Shown one piece after another: positions 1 through 9,198 of a DNA stretch of 64,000 nt (position 1 is the stretch's first letter; each line of letters starts with the position of its first letter). The stretch is from Pandoraea norimbergensis (lineage in GTDB: Bacteria; Pseudomonadota; Gammaproteobacteria; Burkholderiales; Burkholderiaceae), in contig NZ_CP013480.3 of the NCBI RefSeq assembly GCF_001465545.3, forward strand, positions 2,542,001 to 2,606,000. The letters run 5' to 3'. Position numbers and translations under genes: made by a program. A model generated the notes under the pieces. That model was given only the letters and a program-made list of their open reading frames with translations. It did not search any database and had not been told where the DNA came from.

Positions 1-1148
1 TGCGGCACGCGGTGTTCGGCTTCGAAGCCCGGCTCTTCTTCGCGGGGCAATGTCTGCCGGATCAGTGCTTCGATCGCGGCGAGTTGCGGGGCTTCATCGG
101 CACATACGAGGGACACCGCCACGCCGCTGGCGCCTGCGCGGCCGGTACGGCCGATACGGTGCACATAATCCTGCGCGACGATAGGCAGATCCACGTTGAT
201 CACCAGCGGCAGGTCATCAATATCCAGACCGCGCGCGGCCACATCGGTGGCGACCAGCATCGACACTTCACCCGTCTTGAAGCGCTCCAGCGCCCGCATC
301 CGCGCGGGCTGCGGCTTGTCGCCGTGGATGGTGTCCACTGAATAGCCCGCCTCATCCAGAATGGCCGCCAGATAATCCACGCCGTTACGGGTTTTGACGA
401 ATACGAGTGCGTGCTGCCAGTTGTTTTCGGCCACCAGATGCATGAAGAGGTCCGGCTTGTTCTTCTTGTCGACCGGCACGACCCATTGCTTGATCTTGCT
501 GGCCGTTGCATTGGGCGGACTGACGCTGATGTTGACCGGATCGCGCAGAATGCCGGCCGCCATGGTGCGAATTTCGTCGCTGAACGTGGCGGAGAACAGG
601 AGGGTCTGGTGCTTGGCAGGAAGGCCAGCGAAGACAGCGTTGAGTTCGCGCTCGAAGCCGAGATCCAGCATGCGGTCGGCTTCGTCCAGCACCAGCGTTT
701 GCACCTGATCGAACTGCACCGCGTTTTGGCGGTTCAGATCCAGCAGACGGCCGGGCGTGGCAACGAGTACGTCCACGCCTTTGCGCAGCTTCATCATCTG
801 CGGGTTGATACTCACGCCGCCATAGGCCGCCAGAAAGCGCAGATCGAGGCCCTTGCCGTACTCAACAAAACTTTGCAGCACTTGTTCAGCGAGTTCGCGC
901 GTGGGCACCAGCACGAGAACACGCGCGCGGTTACTGGCGACGGCCGGGCCGTGTTGTACCAGCCGTTGCAGCAGCGGCAGCGCGAAACCTGCTGTTTTGC
1001 CCGTGCCCGTCTGTGCCGCAGCCATGACGTCGTTGCCACCGAGCACAGCCGGAATCGCCTTGGCCTGCACCGGCGTAGGTGTCTGGTAGTTGCGTTCCTG
1101 CAAATTGCGCAGCAACGGATCGATCAGGCCAAGTGAGGCAAAAGACAT
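1..1148 (-). CDS. rhlE: DEAD-box ATP-dependent RNA helicase, RhlE type (C-terminus beyond window)
   Basis: ATP-dependent RNA helicase of the RhlE branch, cytoplasmic, which unwinds structured RNA during ribosome and mRNA metabolism. About 382 codons are visible from the ATG complement at 1146-1148; the 3' end lies outside the window. Motifs in order: a Q-motif region (YQTPTPVQ, residues 21-28), Walker A AQTGTGKT (45-52), PTRELAEQ, TPGRLLDL, the DEAD box itself (VLDEADRMLDLGF), SAT (LLFSATF), then the helicase C domain with ATDVAARGLDI and HRIGRTGRAG. RecA-like domains 1 and 2 are therefore both present. The missing part would be the low-complexity, basic C-terminal tail typical of RhlE. No partner gene is obvious; the next gene (ABC-F) lies upstream on the same strand beyond an inverted repeat. 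Confidence 0.95.
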   Translation of the reverse strand, partial: MSFASLGLIDPLLRNLQERNYQTPTPVQAKAIPAVLGGNDVMAAAQTGTGKTAGFALPLLQRLVQHGPAVASNRARVLVLVPTRELAEQVLQSFVEYGKGLDLRFLAAYGGVSINPQMMKLRKGVDVLVATPGRLLDLNRQNAVQFDQVQTLVLDEADRMLDLGFERELNAVFAGLPAKHQTLLFSATFSDEIRTMAAGILRDPVNISVSPPNATASKIKQWVVPVDKKNKPDLFMHLVAENNWQHALVFVKTRNGVDYLAAILDEAGYSVDTIHGDKPQPARMRALERFKTGEVSMLVATDVAARGLDIDDLPLVINVDLPIVAQDYVHRIGRTGRAGASGVAVSLVCADEAPQLAAIEALIRQTLPREEEPGFEAEHRVP

Positions 1149-1202
1149 GGACGTATTTCCGGCTAAAACCGTAATTCTAGCGGTTAGTCGTGGGGGCGAG
1201 CG

Positions 1203-1234
1203 TTCAGGCAGCTTCCACCCAGAAGCTGCCTGAA
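1203..1234 (-). terminator. 13-bp perfect inverted repeat after the ABC-F gene
   Basis: TTCAGGCAGCTTC at 1203-1215 is exactly complementary to 1222-1234, with a 6-nt loop. It starts 11 bases past the stop of the ABC-F gene and lies between it and rhlE. There is no clear T-tract on the minus strand, so it may be a weak terminator or an mRNA-stabilising hairpin. Confidence 0.5.
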
Positions 1235-1244
1235 GCGTGATAAC

Positions 1245-2909
1245 TCAGGCGAGTGCTGCCTCTTCGCGCATGCGGCGGGCTTCGTCGCGCAGGAACTGCT
1301 GGTAGTCGTCCAGATCGCCGTCGAAGGGTTCGACGCCGCCCTTGGTGACGAGCCAGAACTCATCGCACACTGCACGCAGCAGCGACCGGTCGTGGCTGAC
1401 CAGCAGCACCGTGCCTTCGAATTCGTTGAGGGCCATGCCCAGCGCTTCGCGTGTGGCCAAGTCGAGGTGGTTGGTCGGCTCATCGAGCAGCAGCAGGTTG
1501 GGGCGCTGCCACACGATCATGCACAACACGAGGCGTGCCTTTTCGCCACCACTCATCGTGCCGACGGCCTGATGGACCATATCGCCACTGAAGTTGAACG
1601 TGCCGAGGAAGGTGCGAAGCGATTGCTCGGTGCCACTCTGGCCGGGGGCGCGCATGTGCGCTGGCGTATCCCGGGCGAGGCGGATCATGTGTTCCATCGG
1701 CGTGTCCAGCGGGCGCAGCACGTCGAGTTCCTGCTGGGCGAAGTAACCGATGTTCAGGCCCTTGCCTTCGCTGATTTCACCGGCAATCGGGGCCAACTGG
1801 TGCGCCACCGTTTTCACCAGAGTGGACTTGCCTTGGCCGTTGGCACCCAGAATGCCGATGCGCTGCCCAGCCAGCACGGACCGGTTGATGCCTTTGACGA
1901 TGACTGTCGGCGGTGTGTTTGCCGGTGCGTCGGACGGTGCCGGGTAACCGAAGCTCGCGTCCATCATCGACAGCAGCGGGTTCGGGACGTTGAGCGGCTC
2001 CTTGAACTCGAAGGTGAACTCGGCGTCGGCAAGCACCGGCGCGATCTTCTCCATGCGTTCGAGCGCCTTGACCCGGCTCTGCGCTTGCTTGGCCTTCGAG
2101 GCCTGCGCCTTGAAGCGGTCGATAAACTTTTGCAGGTGGGCGATCTTCTCGACCTGCTTGGCCATGGCAGCTTGTTGCAACACCAGTTGCTCGGCGCGCA
2201 TGTCTTCGAACTTGCTGTAGTTGCCGCCGTAACGCACGAGCTTGGCGTTATCGACGTGCACCGTCACTTGTGTCACTGCGTCAAGGAATTCGCGATCGTG
2301 GCTGATCACGACCAACGTCCCTTGATAGCGCTTGAGCCACGCTTCCAGCCAGACCAGCGCGTCGAGGTCCAAGTGGTTGGTCGGTTCGTCGAGCAGCAGC
2401 AAGTCGGATGGGCACATGAGCGCGCGCGCCAGTTGCAGACGCATGCGCCAGCCGCCGGAGAAGCTGTTGACCGGCTGGCTAAGCTGCGCATCGCTGAAGC
2501 CAAGGCCGAGGATCAGCGCTTGCGCACGGGCGGGCGCATCGTGTGCCCCGGCGTCGTGCAGTGCCATGTAGGCGTGCGCCATGCGCATGCCGTCGTCGCT
2601 GGCTTCCGCCTCGGCGACTTCGGTTTGCGCGGCCAGCAGTACGGTGTCTCCCTCGATGACGAAGTCCGTCGCGCTCTGCTCGGTCTCGGGCATGTCCTGC
2701 GCGACCTGCCCCATTTTCCATGCGGCGGGAATCGAGAATTCGCCACCGTCCTCGTGCAGCGTGCCGTTGAGCAGGCCGAAAAAGGACGATTTGCCGGCGC
2801 CGTTGCGCCCGACAAGGCCAATCTTTTCCCCGGGGGTGAAGGTGACGGACGCGCGGTCGAGCACGACGTTGACGCCGCGGCGCAGCGTGACATTACGGAC
2901 GGAAATCAT
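1245..2909 (-). CDS. yheS: ABC-F family ATPase, YheS type
   Basis: Soluble ABC-F protein with two ATP-binding cassettes and no membrane domain; family members act on the ribosome to relieve stalled translation. It has 554 residues. Cassette 1 has Walker A GRNGAGKSS (34-42), signature FSGGWRMRLQLA and Walker B LLLLDEPTNHLDLD; cassette 2 has GANGQGKST, MSGGEKARLVL and LLLLDEPTNHLDL. The inter-domain linker contains the charged stretch FIDRFKAQASKAKQAQSRVK expected for the P-site tRNA interaction motif. The N-terminus (MISVRNVTLRRGVNVVLD) and overall length match YheS better than Uup or EttA, because the long Uup C-terminal coiled coil is absent. It has no evident operon partner. The paralogue assignment is by recalled similarity. 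Confidence 0.9.
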   Translation of the reverse strand: MISVRNVTLRRGVNVVLDRASVTFTPGEKIGLVGRNGAGKSSFFGLLNGTLHEDGGEFSIPAAWKMGQVAQDMPETEQSATDFVIEGDTVLLAAQTEVAEAEASDDGMRMAHAYMALHDAGAHDAPARAQALILGLGFSDAQLSQPVNSFSGGWRMRLQLARALMCPSDLLLLDEPTNHLDLDALVWLEAWLKRYQGTLVVISHDREFLDAVTQVTVHVDNAKLVRYGGNYSKFEDMRAEQLVLQQAAMAKQVEKIAHLQKFIDRFKAQASKAKQAQSRVKALERMEKIAPVLADAEFTFEFKEPLNVPNPLLSMMDASFGYPAPSDAPANTPPTVIVKGINRSVLAGQRIGILGANGQGKSTLVKTVAHQLAPIAGEISEGKGLNIGYFAQQELDVLRPLDTPMEHMIRLARDTPAHMRAPGQSGTEQSLRTFLGTFNFSGDMVHQAVGTMSGGEKARLVLCMIVWQRPNLLLLDEPTNHLDLATREALGMALNEFEGTVLLVSHDRSLLRAVCDEFWLVTKGGVEPFDGDLDDYQQFLRDEARRMREEAALA

Positions 2910-3135
2910 AGGGGGCTACTTCGAAGAGGATAGGCATGATAGCCGACTGGACGTGCAGGGCGCTGCTTTTGTGGCCGTGCGAGTGACGAGCCGGGGGGAT
3001 TTTTCGGTGTCGATCGACTGGAGAGCCCCGTGGAGACTAGCGCACCGAGTGTTCCGTCTGTTGACGCCGGTTGTCGTCGTCCGGATCCTCGATGCGCTGG
3101 TTTCGACCGGTTTTGGATCGAATCAGTGCTTCTCT

Positions 3136-4596
3136 TTACAGTCCCCAGTGCCCCAGGTCGGGATTGACCGGCCCCGGGGCCTGCAATGCGGGTGCCAACG
3201 CGGCGGCGACAGCCAACAACTGACGGTCAGCCAGTGGCGGCGCCATCAGTTGCACGCCGACGGGCATGTGGCTGTCGTCAAAGCCCGCAGGGAGCGCAAT
3301 GGCGGGCGTGCCAAGGAAATTGCCCGCCCGGCAGAAGCGACCGATGCTGACGTGAGCGCTGTCGGCCGGGTCGAGTGGCAGGGCACCGTGACCGGTGGCC
3401 GGAAGCAGCAGTACCCCTTCGGGGCCGATGGCCTCGATGAATGCAGCCGCTACCCGCGCGCGGCGGGCAATGGCCTGTTCGTACTCGGCGTGGGGAATCT
3501 TGCCGCCCGCAAGAATACGCTGGCGTACTACGTCCCACAGTGGCTGCGTGGCGTCTTCCGCCAGATGGCCGTGCAGTTGATAACCTTCGTAGCCGAGGAT
3601 CACCGAGTTCGCTTCGGAGAGATCGCCGATGTCCAGTTCGGCCGGTGGCGTCCAGAATTGCAGCGTCCATCCTGCCGCGGTCAAGCGGGCGAGCGCATCG
3701 TCCCAGACACGCTGCGCACCCCCCGACAATGTTGCCGGGAAGGCGCGTTGGTCTAGTACATACAGCACAGGAAGTGTTTGCGGCGTGACGATGGGCAGCG
3801 CGTCGCGCAGGCCTTCGCTGATGGCTGAGGGAATCTGCTGCGACAGTGCATCGGCACCGTCTGGACCTGCAAGGATAGCGGTGAGTGCGTGTGCATCGGC
3901 GACGCTATGTGCGATCGGCCCGAGCACATCCAGTGTTGGCGCGAGCGGCACGACGCCCGCGCCGCTAATCACGCCGCTGGACGGTTTGAAGCCAACCAGA
4001 TGATTGAGCGTGGCGGGTGCGCGTACCGAGCCGCCGGTGTCGCCGCCGACGGCAATGGGGGCGAGGCCCGCCGCGACAGCGGTGCCGCAGCCCGACGAAG
4101 AGCCGCCCGGCGCCCGATGCTGTGCGGCATCCCACGGGTTCCATGGTGTGCCACGCGTGGGATTCTGCCCGGCAAGACCAAAAGCGAATTCGGTCATGTG
4201 GGTTTTGCCAAGGACGACCATGCCCGCAGCGCACATGCGCTGCACGGCGGTGGCCGTGATGTCGCTGGTAATGTTCAGTCGGCTGAGCGAGCCGGCCGAG
4301 GCCGTGCTACCGGCGACTTCGATGCTGTCTTTGATCGCCACCGGTACGCCGTGCAGCGGGCTGCTCGGACCTGAACCACCGGGGCGCAGCGCTGCGTCGG
4401 CGGCATCGGCTTGGGCCAGTGCCTGTTCGGCGAAGACCTCCGTGAAGGCGTTGAGTCTGTCGGCGCGAGCGATGCGATCAAGGAAGTGTTGTGTAACTTC
4501 ACGCGAAGTGACTTGTCCGCTGGCGATCTGACTGGCGATCGACAGGGCGCTTTGGAAATGAATAGGAGCGGAGAGTTCGCGCATAACAATTGGCAT
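3136..4596 (-). CDS. Amidase signature family hydrolase
   Basis: Amidase-signature enzyme (486 residues) that hydrolyses a carboxamide or related C-N bond. The Ser-cisSer-Lys triad is visible: Lys89 in PVAIKDS, the cis-Ser in GGSSSG (Ser166) and the nucleophile Ser190 in GGDTGGSVR. The 24-residue spacing between the two serines is the one usual for the family. It cannot be GatA, since GatB/GatC are absent and the C-terminal half differs; a catabolic amidase is more likely. It lies 76 bases downstream of an MFS transporter on the same strand, and both face a divergent Lrp-type regulator, which suggests uptake followed by hydrolysis of an amide or amino-acid derivative. The start could also be Met5 (MRELSAP). 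Substrate unknown. Confidence 0.88.
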   Translation of the reverse strand: MPIVMRELSAPIHFQSALSIASQIASGQVTSREVTQHFLDRIARADRLNAFTEVFAEQALAQADAADAALRPGGSGPSSPLHGVPVAIKDSIEVAGSTASAGSLSRLNITSDITATAVQRMCAAGMVVLGKTHMTEFAFGLAGQNPTRGTPWNPWDAAQHRAPGGSSSGCGTAVAAGLAPIAVGGDTGGSVRAPATLNHLVGFKPSSGVISGAGVVPLAPTLDVLGPIAHSVADAHALTAILAGPDGADALSQQIPSAISEGLRDALPIVTPQTLPVLYVLDQRAFPATLSGGAQRVWDDALARLTAAGWTLQFWTPPAELDIGDLSEANSVILGYEGYQLHGHLAEDATQPLWDVVRQRILAGGKIPHAEYEQAIARRARVAAAFIEAIGPEGVLLLPATGHGALPLDPADSAHVSIGRFCRAGNFLGTPAIALPAGFDDSHMPVGVQLMAPPLADRQLLAVAAALAPALQAPGPVNPDLGHWGL

Positions 4597-4672
4597 GAAA
4601 TCGGAACCCGCCGCCCCGGTTTAGTGGGGCGACGGGCGGAAGGCTGGCGTCGCGATATTCGCGATGGTCGCG

Positions 4673-5965
4673 TTACTTCAGCGGCCGGCCGTTGGTTTCC
4701 GGCATGCGGATGAACGTGAGCAGCGTGATGACGGCGCCTGCCAGCACGTAGTAGAAGAACCAGCGCTCTTGGCCAATGCTTTGCAGCCACGTCAGCAGGT
4801 AAGGCGTTGTTCCGCCAAGCAGCGCCACCATGAAGTTGTACGGGGCGCCAATACCGACGGCGCGCACGCGGGTCGGAAATTGTTCCGACATGATGGCGGG
4901 CGCGATCGACGTATACAGTGCGTACAACACCAGACCGAACAACTCCACCGCCAAGATCGAGGCGAAGGTCGGCTGCATGCTGGTGATGACCGGGTAGAAG
5001 AACAGCAGGTAGCCAGCAGCGAACACAATCAACTGCGGCTTGCGGCCAATGCGGTCGGAGAGCATGCCGAGCAGCGGGTGCAGCAGCATGAACACGATCA
5101 TCGCGATGGTGTTGGCACCGAAGGCGACCCGGGAGTCGGCGTGCAACGCGCGGATCGCATACGTCGGCACATAGGCGACAAACAGGTAGAACGCGAACGT
5201 CGTCAGCACGGAGAAGCCGATGATGCGCAGCGTCTCGCGCGGGTACTCGCGCAGCAGCGTGCGCAGCGGTTGCTTCACGGGTTGCTGCTTGAGTTGCTCG
5301 GCGGAGGCTTCCGTCTCAGGGATGGAGGTACGCAGCCACATGCCGGCCAAGCCACCCAGCGCGCCCAGCAGGAACGGGATACGCCAGCCAAACTCCTTCA
5401 TCTGGTCGGCCGAGAGATAGGTGGTGAGCGTCCAGCCGATGGCCGAGGCGATAAGGATGCCGGCTGCCGAGCTGAAGAACGCGAAGCTGGAGAAGAACCC
5501 GCGGCGATTGTTGGGTGCCATCTCGGCGAGGAACGTCGAAGCCGATGCATACTCACCACCCAGCGACAGACCTTGGATCAGTCGCGCGATCACCAGCAAC
5601 ACGGGTGCGGCGAGGCCGATGGTTTCGTAAGTGGGTGTGATGCCGATGATCAGCGAACCGCCGGCCATCATTAGAATGGTGGCCGCGAGCGCAGCCTTAC
5701 GACCGTAGCGATCCGAGAAGATGCCGAGTGCCCAGCCGCCGACGGGGCGCATGAAGAAGCCAACGGCAAAAATAGCGAAGGTTGCCAGCAGCGAGGCCGT
5801 CTCATCGGTCTTCGGGAAGAATTGCCCCGAAAAGAACACTGCGAAAGACGCATAGATGGTCCAGTCGAACCATTCCACGGCGTTGCCGATGCTGCCCGCG
5901 GCAATCTTGCGTGCGTTGGATGCCTCGGCCCGCACCGGGGGAGCCATCGAGGTTGCTTGGGTCAT
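4673..5965 (-). CDS. MFS transporter, metabolite:H+ symporter (MHS) type
   Basis: Inner-membrane secondary transporter of 430 residues with about 12 hydrophobic segments. It carries the MHS features RPVGGWALGIFSDRYGRKAAL (cytoplasmic loop 2-3) and SDRIGRKPQL (loop 8-9), like KgtP, ProP and ShiA. The N-terminus SIGNAVEWFDWTIYASFAVFF is characteristic of the subfamily. It is the first gene of a probable operon with the downstream amidase and lies 78 bases from the divergent Lrp/AsnC-type gene, which is the likely regulator. MHS members carry small organic acids, betaines or amino-acid-like solutes; the actual solute here is not predictable. Confidence 0.88.
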   Translation of the reverse strand: MTQATSMAPPVRAEASNARKIAAGSIGNAVEWFDWTIYASFAVFFSGQFFPKTDETASLLATFAIFAVGFFMRPVGGWALGIFSDRYGRKAALAATILMMAGGSLIIGITPTYETIGLAAPVLLVIARLIQGLSLGGEYASASTFLAEMAPNNRRGFFSSFAFFSSAAGILIASAIGWTLTTYLSADQMKEFGWRIPFLLGALGGLAGMWLRTSIPETEASAEQLKQQPVKQPLRTLLREYPRETLRIIGFSVLTTFAFYLFVAYVPTYAIRALHADSRVAFGANTIAMIVFMLLHPLLGMLSDRIGRKPQLIVFAAGYLLFFYPVITSMQPTFASILAVELFGLVLYALYTSIAPAIMSEQFPTRVRAVGIGAPYNFMVALLGGTTPYLLTWLQSIGQERWFFYYVLAGAVITLLTFIRMPETNGRPLK

Positions 5966-6043
5966 GGAAGGAGCCCTTGTCTCTGTTCGGTTGTTGAATT
6001 TTGTCTTTGAAATGCCAAATTACGTTTAATATCGACATTTAGT

Positions 6044-7051
6044 ATGAATGCTACATCGAATATGGACAATCGTGTGGAGACTTTGTCAGAAGAAGGGAAT
6101 GTCGAGATCGACGCCACCGATCTGGCGTGTCTGGCGGCGTTGCAGGTCAACCCGCGCGGGACGTGGCGCGATCTGAGCGCTACCTGCGACGTGCCGGAGC
6201 GCACGCTGTCGCGTCGGCTCCAGCGACTGATGGAAGGCGGTTATGCCAAGGTGATCGGCGAACTGGATCCGGTGGCGGGCGGCAGCGGCCCGGTGCTGCA
6301 CGCTTGGTTGCAGGTGGAAAACGGCAAAGAGCAGCAGGTCGCCTGCCATCTCGCGAGTCTGCCGCAGACGCAGGTGGTGCTGGCGACGACTGGCGCGTCG
6401 GACTTGTTCGCGGAGATCAATACGCAGAGTCAGGATCAGTTGTCAGATCTGGTGGTGCGAGTGCTGCCGCAAGTGCCGGGGCTAAGGCAGGTGGAGTCAC
6501 GCATCGTGCTGCGCTCGTTCCGGCGCGCGAGCCGCTGGCGCATTGACGGCTCGGTACCGGTGGAACCGGTGCCGCCGGGCGACGGTCGCTTCGAACTCAA
6601 TGCCGAAGAGACACGTTTGCTGGCGGTGCTGGCGTCAGACGGACGGGCAAGCTTGGGCGTGTTGGCGGAAGCGTGCGGTGTTAGCGAGCCCAAGGTGCAG
6701 CGAATGATTAGCGGGCTGGTTGAACGCCATGTGCTGACGTTTCGCGTCGAGCTTGAGCCGTCGCTTGTTGGCTACGGTGTGGAAGCGATCCTGTCGGTGC
6801 AGACTCGCCCGGGACAAGCTGAATGCATTGCGATGGAACTGGCGAAGGATAAGCACACGCGCTGTTTGTTCGGCACCAGCGGCAACACGCAGCTGTTCTG
6901 GCACGTGCTGTGCCACGACATCCATGACCTTTGGACGGTTTCTACCGAGCGAATTGGTGCGCTTGAAGGCGTGCTGTCTTGTGATGTTAGTACGGTGGTT
7001 AAAGCGTATAAGCGTGCCGGGCGGTTGCGGCATGGGTTGAGGGTGGAGTAG
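6044..7051 (+). CDS. Lrp/AsnC-family regulator with two fused AsnC units
   Basis: DNA-binding regulator of 335 residues, about twice the usual Lrp length. Unit 1: winged HTH (about residues 20-70, with a recognition region around CDVPERTLSRRLQRLMEGG) and a RAM-like ligand domain (about 85-160). Unit 2: a second HTH (about 185-235, LAEACGVSEPKVQRMISGLVERHVL) and a second RAM-like domain to the end. Tandem AsnC proteins of this size are common in Burkholderiales and actinobacteria. It is transcribed away from the MFS transporter + amidase pair, so an amino-acid-like inducer is the obvious guess. The ATG at 6044 is used; a later in-frame Met (MDNRVETL, 6062) is possible. Confidence 0.87.
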   Translation: MNATSNMDNRVETLSEEGNVEIDATDLACLAALQVNPRGTWRDLSATCDVPERTLSRRLQRLMEGGYAKVIGELDPVAGGSGPVLHAWLQVENGKEQQVACHLASLPQTQVVLATTGASDLFAEINTQSQDQLSDLVVRVLPQVPGLRQVESRIVLRSFRRASRWRIDGSVPVEPVPPGDGRFELNAEETRLLAVLASDGRASLGVLAEACGVSEPKVQRMISGLVERHVLTFRVELEPSLVGYGVEAILSVQTRPGQAECIAMELAKDKHTRCLFGTSGNTQLFWHVLCHDIHDLWTVSTERIGALEGVLSCDVSTVVKAYKRAGRLRHGLRVE

Positions 7052-7306
7052 GGGGTTATTCTTTCGAGAGGGCTTGGTGCGGCGGGTGCTGCAATTTGTA
7101 TGAGATAGGCCGTGAATCGAAGCGCCGAATGCTTCTGGTTTGGAGACTGTGGAATTTTTCGTGGCTATCTGGTTTTCGGCTACAACGTTGGATTTCAAAG
7201 GTAAATTGCCGGCGTCCGGCACAGACACTTGTTGTCGGAGATGGTCTCTCGGCTGCTTTCACAGATGTGAATACGATCGGGTAAATGGAAGCAACCCCGT
7301 CTGCGT

Positions 7307-7337
7307 CAGTTCGTGACCGTACAGCGGTCACGAACTG
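7307..7337. repeat. 13-bp perfect inverted repeat (hairpin)
   Basis: CAGTTCGTGACCG (7307-7319) is the exact reverse complement of 7325-7337, with a 5-nt loop. There is no T-tract on either side. It is 255 bases past the end of the Lrp-type gene and could be a terminator for either strand or a remnant of a mobile element. Confidence 0.5.
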
Positions 7338-7372
7338 AGCAAATGGGTAATGGTGGAGTCTGTGCGATTTCT

Positions 7373-7398
7373 GTCGTTCACCAGGATCCGTGAACGAC
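7373..7398. repeat. 9-bp perfect inverted repeat (hairpin)
   Basis: GTCGTTCAC (7373-7381) pairs with GTGAACGAC (7390-7398) across an 8-nt loop, 36 bases from the previous hairpin. The two arms share the motif GTTC(G)TGAC/GTTCAC with that hairpin, so they may be related units. Confidence 0.45.
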
Positions 7399-7610
7399 GC
7401 ACTCCGATCAATTGATTTAGTGCCGTTCGGGTGGCGATTTCCGAGGTGCGGCGACCACTTACCTTGTTTGTGATTTATGGTGGACAGAGCCGATTTACAC
7501 CAAATTTCCACCAGAAATGGTGTGAATGAAATAATAATATTGCGGTGTTGTTTAAATGTAAGTGGAATAAAGCGAGATCGTGGTTGATGTGTACTGTCTT
7601 TTAGGCGGCC

Positions 7611-8306
7611 TCAGCTGCTGCAAGTGTCCGGCACTAAAAATTCAGGCGATTGGGGATATGTTCCAAGCTTAACGCGCGGGGCGCCGACCGCAAAGTTAAC
7701 AGGAAATTTGACGGTCTCAAAAGTGAAATTAACGTCGCCAGAGAGTGGGTCGTTACGCCAAGGCGTCAAATCACCTATGAGAATTCGCTGGTGGAGAACA
7801 CCTTGTGTCCTATGCACTACGTCGAAGTCGAGCATCGCTGAAAATATTGTTCTGTCAAACTCGGGGAGCGGAACTATTCGGCTATCATTTGTGTTAAAAA
7901 TAACTCTATATCGAGCCATAACCGTCTCCCCGGGTTTAACTGATATTGGTTTTGTGCATTTGCCTTGCTCGAATGCTAGGGTTTGTCCAGAGCGGCGTTC
8001 TATCTGACCTATAAGCGATGTGACGCCAGCCACGATCTCCGTATAGTCACCTGCATTGCTGTAAACAACCCCGATATTAATGTATTTCCCATCTTGCTCG
8101 TAAGATGCAACCTGAATATTTAGTGCGTCGTCTTTGATTCTGAATGCGTCATAAAGCGTTTTTCCTGCCATTGGGACGGATAATATTAGACCCGCAAAGG
8201 CAGCTACAGGAGTCCATCGCTTGATTAAGCTTGGTTTTTCTGCTTTTGAAGGCCGAGTCCGATTGGATCGAAGTTTAGATGGTTGTGCTTTAATATGTTT
8301 TTTCAA
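7611..8306 (-). CDS. Hypothetical membrane-anchored protein
   Basis: 231 residues, not recognised. A basic N-terminus (KKHIKAQPSKLRSNRTRPSK) is followed by one transmembrane segment at about residues 32-50 (TPVAAFAGLILSVPMAGKT). The remaining ~180 residues are beta-rich and predicted periplasmic, with two cysteines (about 117 and 229) that could form a disulfide. The codon usage is markedly AT-rich compared with every neighbouring gene, suggesting recent acquisition. The regions on both sides are non-coding, so no operon context helps. The reading frame is intact and has a clear start, but expression is uncertain. Confidence 0.6.
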   Translation of the reverse strand: MKKHIKAQPSKLRSNRTRPSKAEKPSLIKRWTPVAAFAGLILSVPMAGKTLYDAFRIKDDALNIQVASYEQDGKYINIGVVYSNAGDYTEIVAGVTSLIGQIERRSGQTLAFEQGKCTKPISVKPGETVMARYRVIFNTNDSRIVPLPEFDRTIFSAMLDFDVVHRTQGVLHQRILIGDLTPWRNDPLSGDVNFTFETVKFPVNFAVGAPRVKLGTYPQSPEFLVPDTCSS

Positions 8307-8773
8307 TTTTATTGTTGAATTTTTAGAGGTTTGTGGTAATTATGCTGTGCTGACTTATGGTGTTTGCTAGGAAGGCGCTGAAGTATGTTGGCAGGATTGA
8401 ATGGCATGGCGTCCCCTTTGGGAAACTAATGTCCGTTATAAACGAGAAAGAGACCGCCCGGAAAAACTAGTGGATATCTGGTAACTGGCGGAATGTGACC
8501 GAAATCAGTCTCATGACGTCCCGCGTCGAGACTCTTTAGTCGCAACTCCAATACCATCCTGAAGGTCTTGCGTACGACACCAATCTCCCCGAATTTGTAT
8601 CCCCATGTATCCCGCACGCTCTCCGGTACATACAATCACGCTCGCCAGACTCCCAGACAAACGGCAGATACCTCCCGAAGTTTAAATAGCAACAACGGCG
8701 GATCGATGCGGTGGCATCGCAAAGCAGCCCACGATCCGGGCGTTGCCCTATTTGAACCTTTTGGAGAGTCACC
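8307..8773. other. Intergenic region, nothing recognised
   Basis: 467 bases between the low-GC orphan and the small secreted protein. GC content rises gradually to the right. I see no domain-bearing frame, RNA gene or repeat. Its right end carries the leader of the next gene, with a clear GGAGA ribosome-binding site at about 8763-8767. Confidence 0.5.
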
Positions 8774-9007
8774 ATGAAAGCACTGATGATCGCTGTTTCG
8801 CTTGCAACCCTTGGTACCGCAGGTGTGGCTTATGCGGCTGGCACGAACGATGTACTCACGAGCACCGGCAATGCTGTGCAAGCGGCGCATTGGACGCCGG
8901 AAAGCGGTCCGGAACTGAGCGCTTCGCAGGTTCACAATCAACTCGTCGCCGCTGAAACGTCGGGTCAGATCGATCACCTGAACATGACGCTGTACAAGGG
9001 TGCGTGA
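8774..9007 (+). CDS. Small secreted protein, possibly DUF4148-like
   Basis: 77 residues. A Sec signal peptide (MKALMIAVSLATLGTAGVAYA, cleavage after about residue 21) is followed by a ~56-residue mature part. The segment SASQVHNQLVAAETSGQID resembles the repeat unit of DUF4148 periplasmic proteins that are abundant in Burkholderia-group genomes, but the typical ending is different, so the assignment is tentative. Start supported by GGAGA seven bases upstream of the ATG. It is monocistronic and ends before a very strong bidirectional terminator. Function unknown; probably periplasmic. Confidence 0.7.
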   Translation: MKALMIAVSLATLGTAGVAYAAGTNDVLTSTGNAVQAAHWTPESGPELSASQVHNQLVAAETSGQIDHLNMTLYKGA

Positions 9008-9070
9008 GCAACCACAGGTTTCGCAACGCAGGACATGGCTGTCGCTGACACGGCAGCCACCCGAAACAAG

Positions 9071-9111
9071 AAAGGGCGGGACGACATGAGAAACATGTCG
9101 TCCCGCCCTTT
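9071..9111. terminator. Strong bidirectional intrinsic terminator
   Basis: An 18-bp perfect stem (arms 9071-9088 and 9094-9111) with a 5-nt loop. The arms start with AAA and end with TTT, so a U-run is available on both strands. It sits between two convergent genes, the small secreted protein (+) and ohr (-), and should stop transcription from both sides. Confidence 0.85.
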
Positions 9112-9198
9112 GTGTTTCCAACAACACTGCAATAAAACCGTCCGGTGCCGCCTCCCCATCAACCACTCAAGAGGAAGCAAGCACCGAACGATCCCACG

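Larger units (their letters stand above)
7052..7610. other. Gene-poor low-GC stretch with two hairpins
   Basis: No convincing gene was found in about 560 bases. A minus-strand open frame (7056-7511) has no recognisable domain and runs straight through two hairpins, so I do not call it. The two hairpins are listed separately. Near 7480-7530 an element of the form GATTTACACCAAATTT, with ACACCA mirrored by TGGTGT, is reminiscent of transposon ends, but no transposase is visible. Confidence 0.5.

Noticed and set aside
1392..2933. Long plus-strand open frame (about 513 codons) opposite the ABC-F gene
   Set aside because: It is antisense to a clear ABC-F coding region, has no recognisable domain and only reflects high GC content.
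7056..7511. 151-codon minus-strand frame in the low-GC islet
   Set aside because: No domain, runs through two perfect hairpins, no clear ribosome site; not called.
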